The position numbers were made by a program, and so were the translations under genes. From Streptomyces sp. (lineage in GTDB: Bacteria; Actinomycetota; Actinomycetes; Streptomycetales; Streptomycetaceae): a stretch of 7,301 nucleotides of DNA. Under the pieces are notes generated by a model. It saw only the letters and a list, made by a program, of their open reading frames with translations. It searched no databases and was not told the origin of the DNA. Location of the stretch: the NCBI GenBank assembly GCA_003519485.1, contig DOWQ01000334.1:1-7301 (forward strand), in the 5' to 3' direction. Shown here piece by piece: positions 5,591 to 7,301 of this stretch; the first letter of the stretch is position 1; each line of letters starts with the position of its first letter.

Positions 5591-5752
5591 ATGACCAAGT
5601 GGGAATACTCGACCGTGCCGCTCATCGTCCATGCGACCAAGCAGATCCTCGACACGTGGGGAGAGGACGGCTGGGAGCTCGTGCAGGTCGTGCCGGGCCC
5701 CAACAACCCCGAGCAAGTGGTGGCGTACCTCAAGCGGGAGAAGCAGGCATGA
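5591..5752 (+). CDS. Small DUF4177 domain protein
   Basis: A 53-aa protein matching the DUF4177 pattern: an N-terminal KWEYSTVPL strand, a helix to about residue 24, GWELVQV at 27-33 and a final strand YLKRE at 46-50. This fits a compact alpha/beta fold. It has no signal peptide or membrane segment and no catalytic residues I can name. It is too short for most ORF thresholds, but it is clearly real because of the family pattern and the ATGA overlap with the RidA gene. M. tuberculosis has a small gene at the same place (Rv3678A). Molecular function is unknown; coupling suggests it works with, or is dosed together with, the RidA protein. Confidence 0.88.
   Translation: MTKWEYSTVPLIVHATKQILDTWGEDGWELVQVVPGPNNPEQVVAYLKREKQA
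5736..5740 (+). promoter_or_regulatory. Ribosome binding site of the RidA gene
   Basis: GGGAG (followed by AAG) lies 8 nt before the ATG at 5749, within the last codons of the DUF4177 gene. It supports this internal start over the in-frame upstream extension reaching 5599. Confidence 0.65.
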
Positions 5753-6216
5753 GCGCTGTCGAGGACAAGATCGCGTCGCTCGGGCTGAAGCTGCCCGAGG
5801 TGGCCGCGCCCCTCGCGGCGTACGTCCCGGCCCTGCGTTCGGGCAATTACGTCTTCACCTCCGGCCAGCTGCCGCTCGTCGACGGCAAGCTGCCGGTGAC
5901 CGGCAAGGTCGGCGCCGAGGTCACCCCCGAGGAGGCCCAGGAGCTGGCCCGCACCTGCGCGCTGAACGCGCTCGCCGCGGTCAAGTCGGTCGTCGGTGAC
6001 CTGGACAGGATCGTCCGGGTCGTCAAGGTGACCGGCTTCGTCGCCTCGGCTCCCGACTTCACCGGCCAGCCGGGCGTCGTCAACGGCACCAGCGGCCTGC
6101 TGGGCGAGGTGCTCGGCGAGCGTGGCCTGCACGCGCGGAGCGCGGTCGGCGTGGCGGTACTGCCGCTGGACGCGCCGGTCGAGGTCGAGATCCAGGTCGA
6201 GATCGCCGGCGACTGA
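5749..6216 (+). CDS. RidA/YjgF/UK114-family protein
   Basis: A 155-aa cytosolic protein of the Rid superfamily, normally a trimer with active sites between subunits. Archetypal RidA hydrolyses reactive 2-aminoacrylate and related enamines or imines made by PLP enzymes. Visible family features are NYVFTSGQLPL at 33-43, the long helix EEAQELARTCALNALAAVK (61-79) and the C-terminal HARSAVGVAVLPLDAPVEVE (128-147). Arg130 in ARSAVGVAVLP aligns with the substrate-binding Arg of RidA (Arg105 in the E. coli protein), so deaminase activity is plausible. The protein is longer than archetypal RidA (about 128 aa) and has a distinct N-terminal part, so it belongs to a separate actinobacterial Rid subgroup and its substrate is unknown. 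Its start overlaps the DUF4177 stop by 4 bp. A hairpin follows the stop codon. Confidence 0.92.
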   Translation: MSAVEDKIASLGLKLPEVAAPLAAYVPALRSGNYVFTSGQLPLVDGKLPVTGKVGAEVTPEEAQELARTCALNALAAVKSVVGDLDRIVRVVKVTGFVASAPDFTGQPGVVNGTSGLLGEVLGERGLHARSAVGVAVLPLDAPVEVEIQVEIAGD

Positions 6217-6230
6217 GCCTCCCGGGACGC

Positions 6231-6269
6231 CCGGCGGCCGTACGCGCCGGGCGGTACCCCGGCCGCCGG
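6231..6269 (+). terminator. Hairpin after the RidA gene
   Basis: CCGGCGGCCG at 6231-6240 and CGGCCGCCGG at 6260-6269 form a perfect 10-bp stem with a 19-nt loop, starting 15 nt after the RidA stop. No U-tract follows. It probably ends or attenuates the DUF4177-ridA transcript before the NUDIX gene, which appears to have its own promoter. Confidence 0.5.
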
Positions 6270-6347
6270 TCCGTACGCCGCTCCGTACGAGACCTTCCGT
6301 ACGCGCGGGGCGCCGGACCGTGCGCGACCTCCCTTACGCGCCGGGCG
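6238..6347 (+). repeat. CCGTACG and TACGCGCCGGGCG repeats in the RidA-NUDIX spacer
   Basis: CCGTACG occurs four times (6238-6244, 6271-6277, 6283-6289, 6297-6303). The 13-mer TACGCGCCGGGCG occurs at 6241-6253 and 6335-6347. CGTACG is itself a palindrome, so neighbouring copies can pair with each other. Similar GTAC-containing words fill the left spacer at 20-98. They could be transcript-end structures or protein sites; neither is demonstrated. Confidence 0.5.
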
Positions 6348-6373
6348 CTCTCGAACAACCGCGCGGGAACACA

Positions 6374-6379
6374 TAGCAT
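6374..6379 (+). promoter_or_regulatory. Possible -10 element for a leaderless NUDIX transcript
   Basis: TAGCAT is followed by 6 nt (CCGGCC) and the ATG at 6386, with no purine-rich ribosome site in between. A weak -35 (TCGAAC, 6351-6356) sits 17 nt upstream and shares T, G and A with TTGACA. Confidence 0.45.
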
Positions 6380-6385
6380 CCGGCC

Positions 6386-7301
6386 ATGTCCGCTAAGAAT
6401 GGCCAGTGGTATCCGCCGGAGTGGCCCGAACGCATCCGTGCCCTCGCGAGCGGCGAGCTCACCGCCGCGGCCCCGCGCCGCGCCGCGACCGTACTGCTGC
6501 TGCGGGACGGCGCGGCCGGGCCCGACGTCCACATGCTGCGCAGACGCGCCTCCATGGCCTTCGCCGGGGGCGCGTACGCGTATCCCGGCGGGAGCGTGGA
6601 CGCCCGTGACGAGCGCCCCGTCGGGTGGGCCGGCCCTTCCCGGGCCGACTGGGCCGGGCGGCTCGGCACCGACGAGGCGGCGGCCCAGGCCATTGTCTGC
6701 GCGGCGGTCCGCGAGACCTTCGAGGAGGCGGGCGTGCTCCTTGCCGGGCCGACCGCCGACACCGTCGTCGAGGACGCCACGGGCGACGACTGGGAGGCGG
6801 ACCGGGCGGCGCTCGTCAGCCGCGAGCTGCCCTTCGCCGACTTCCTCTCCCGGCGCGGGCTGCTGCTGCGCAGCGACCTGCTGGGCGGCTGGGCGCGCTG
6901 GATCACCCCCGAGTTCGAGCCCCGGCGCTACGACACGTGGTTCTTCGTCGCCGCGCTGCCCCGCGGTCAGCGCACCCGCAACGCCTCCACCGAGGCGGAC
7001 CGCACCGTCTGGATCCGGCCCGCGGAGGCCGCCGCCGGCTACGACCGGGGCGAGCTCCTGATGATGCCGCCGACGATCTCCACGCTGCGGCAGCTGGCGC
7101 CGTGCGGCTCGGCCGCCGAGGCCCTCGCCGCCGCCGCGGACCGCGACCTGTCGCCCGTGCTGGCGCGCGCCGAGCTGCGGGGCGGCGAGATCGTGCTGAG
7201 CTGGCCCGGACACGAGGAGTTCACCAAGCGCATCCCGGTCGACGAGCCGCCGGCCACGAATCCGTCCCCGCCCGCGCCCCCGTCACCCGGAGGTCCCACC
7301 G
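6386..7301 (+). CDS. NUDIX hydrolase (NUDT19-like), 3' end beyond the window
   Basis: The frame is open from ATG 6386 to the window edge, 305 codons with no stop. NUDIX enzymes cleave nucleoside diphosphates linked to another moiety, including CoA derivatives and damaged nucleotides. AYPGG at 65-69 is the strand before the active site, and RETFEEAGV at 109-117 is the core of the NUDIX box (RExxEExGU) that binds catalytic metal. A 39-residue insertion separates them, as in NUDT19-like proteins. The first half of the box is degenerate: Gln101 stands where the box usually has Glu. Later segments include RYDTWFF at 181-187 and MPPT at 227-230. The last residues are Pro-rich (from about 286) and probably close to the end of the protein. 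Start choice rests on the family-like N-terminus (WYPPEWPERI) and the TAGCAT element. S. coelicolor has a NUDIX/MutT-like gene in this position (recalled). The substrate cannot be told from sequence. Confidence 0.88.
   Translation, partial: MSAKNGQWYPPEWPERIRALASGELTAAAPRRAATVLLLRDGAAGPDVHMLRRRASMAFAGGAYAYPGGSVDARDERPVGWAGPSRADWAGRLGTDEAAAQAIVCAAVRETFEEAGVLLAGPTADTVVEDATGDDWEADRAALVSRELPFADFLSRRGLLLRSDLLGGWARWITPEFEPRRYDTWFFVAALPRGQRTRNASTEADRTVWIRPAEAAAGYDRGELLMMPPTISTLRQLAPCGSAAEALAAAADRDLSPVLARAELRGGEIVLSWPGHEEFTKRIPVDEPPATNPSPPAPPSPGGPT
7289..7293 (+). promoter_or_regulatory. Possible ribosome binding site for the next gene
   Basis: GGAGG lies 8-12 nt before the last base of the window. 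It sits inside the Pro-rich 3' end of the NUDIX frame, so a downstream gene may start just past the edge and overlap the NUDIX stop. In related genomes a metallo-beta-lactamase-fold hydrolase follows (recalled gene order). This depends on sequence I cannot see. Confidence 0.3.

Noticed and set aside
5599..5748. In-frame upstream extension of the RidA protein
   Set aside because: It overlaps the DUF4177 gene in another frame, has Arg/Gly-rich composition, and the ATG at 5749 has a ribosome site and an ATGA junction.
6080..7213. 377-codon minus-strand frame opposite the NUDIX gene
   Set aside because: It is a low-complexity Arg/Gly/Ala/Pro shadow of the NUDIX reading frame.
1..7301. CRISPR arrays, tRNA or rRNA genes, insertion sequences
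   Set aside because: No regularly spaced repeats, no cloverleaf-like segment in the gaps and no transposase or terminal repeats were seen.

Overview
This is high-GC actinobacterial DNA, almost certainly from Streptomyces or a close relative. Coding regions show very strong G/C bias at third positions, intergenic spacers are rich in CGTACG-type words, and the WhiB-family protein closely resembles Streptomyces WblA. I see seven protein genes, no RNA genes, no mobile elements and no CRISPR.

Layout from left to right. Bases 1-223 are non-coding: GTACCGG repeats, then a very strong perfect hairpin (137-175) that ends the leftmost gene. A bifunctional class A penicillin-binding protein (224-2482, minus) is read leftward. 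A 379-bp divergent intergenic region (2483-2861) separates it from wblA (2862-3194, plus), a WhiB-like iron-sulfur regulator. wblA converges across a hairpin on a translationally coupled pair of ArsA/Get3-like ATPases (4529-5518, then 3219-4532, both minus, ATGA overlap). A 72-bp divergent promoter region (5519-5590) separates these from a small DUF4177 protein (5591-5752, plus), which is coupled by another ATGA overlap to a RidA/YjgF-family protein (5749-6216). After a repeat-rich spacer with a hairpin (6217-6385) comes a NUDIX hydrolase (from 6386) that runs off the right edge.

The gene order and orientations match the conserved actinobacterial locus known in Mycobacterium tuberculosis as ponA2-whiB4-Rv3680-Rv3679-Rv3678A-Rv3678c, and in S. 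coelicolor as about SCO3580 down to SCO3574 (from memory, not searched). This makes most assignments secure at family level. The likely themes are cell-wall synthesis, redox-responsive developmental control (WblA), a paired Get3-like P-loop ATPase of poorly known role, and metabolite repair or housecleaning (RidA, NUDIX). How these fit together is not established.

The best leads are: (i) the two ATPases carry different P-loops, one with and one without the signature lysine, and lack the cysteines expected of arsenite-pump ATPases or of zinc-bridged Get3; (ii) four genes have a TAnnnT hexamer 6-7 nt before the start codon and no convincing Shine-Dalgarno, suggesting leaderless transcripts; (iii) the PBP ends in a Lys/Asp-rich and Gly-rich tail where the mycobacterial relative has a PASTA domain.
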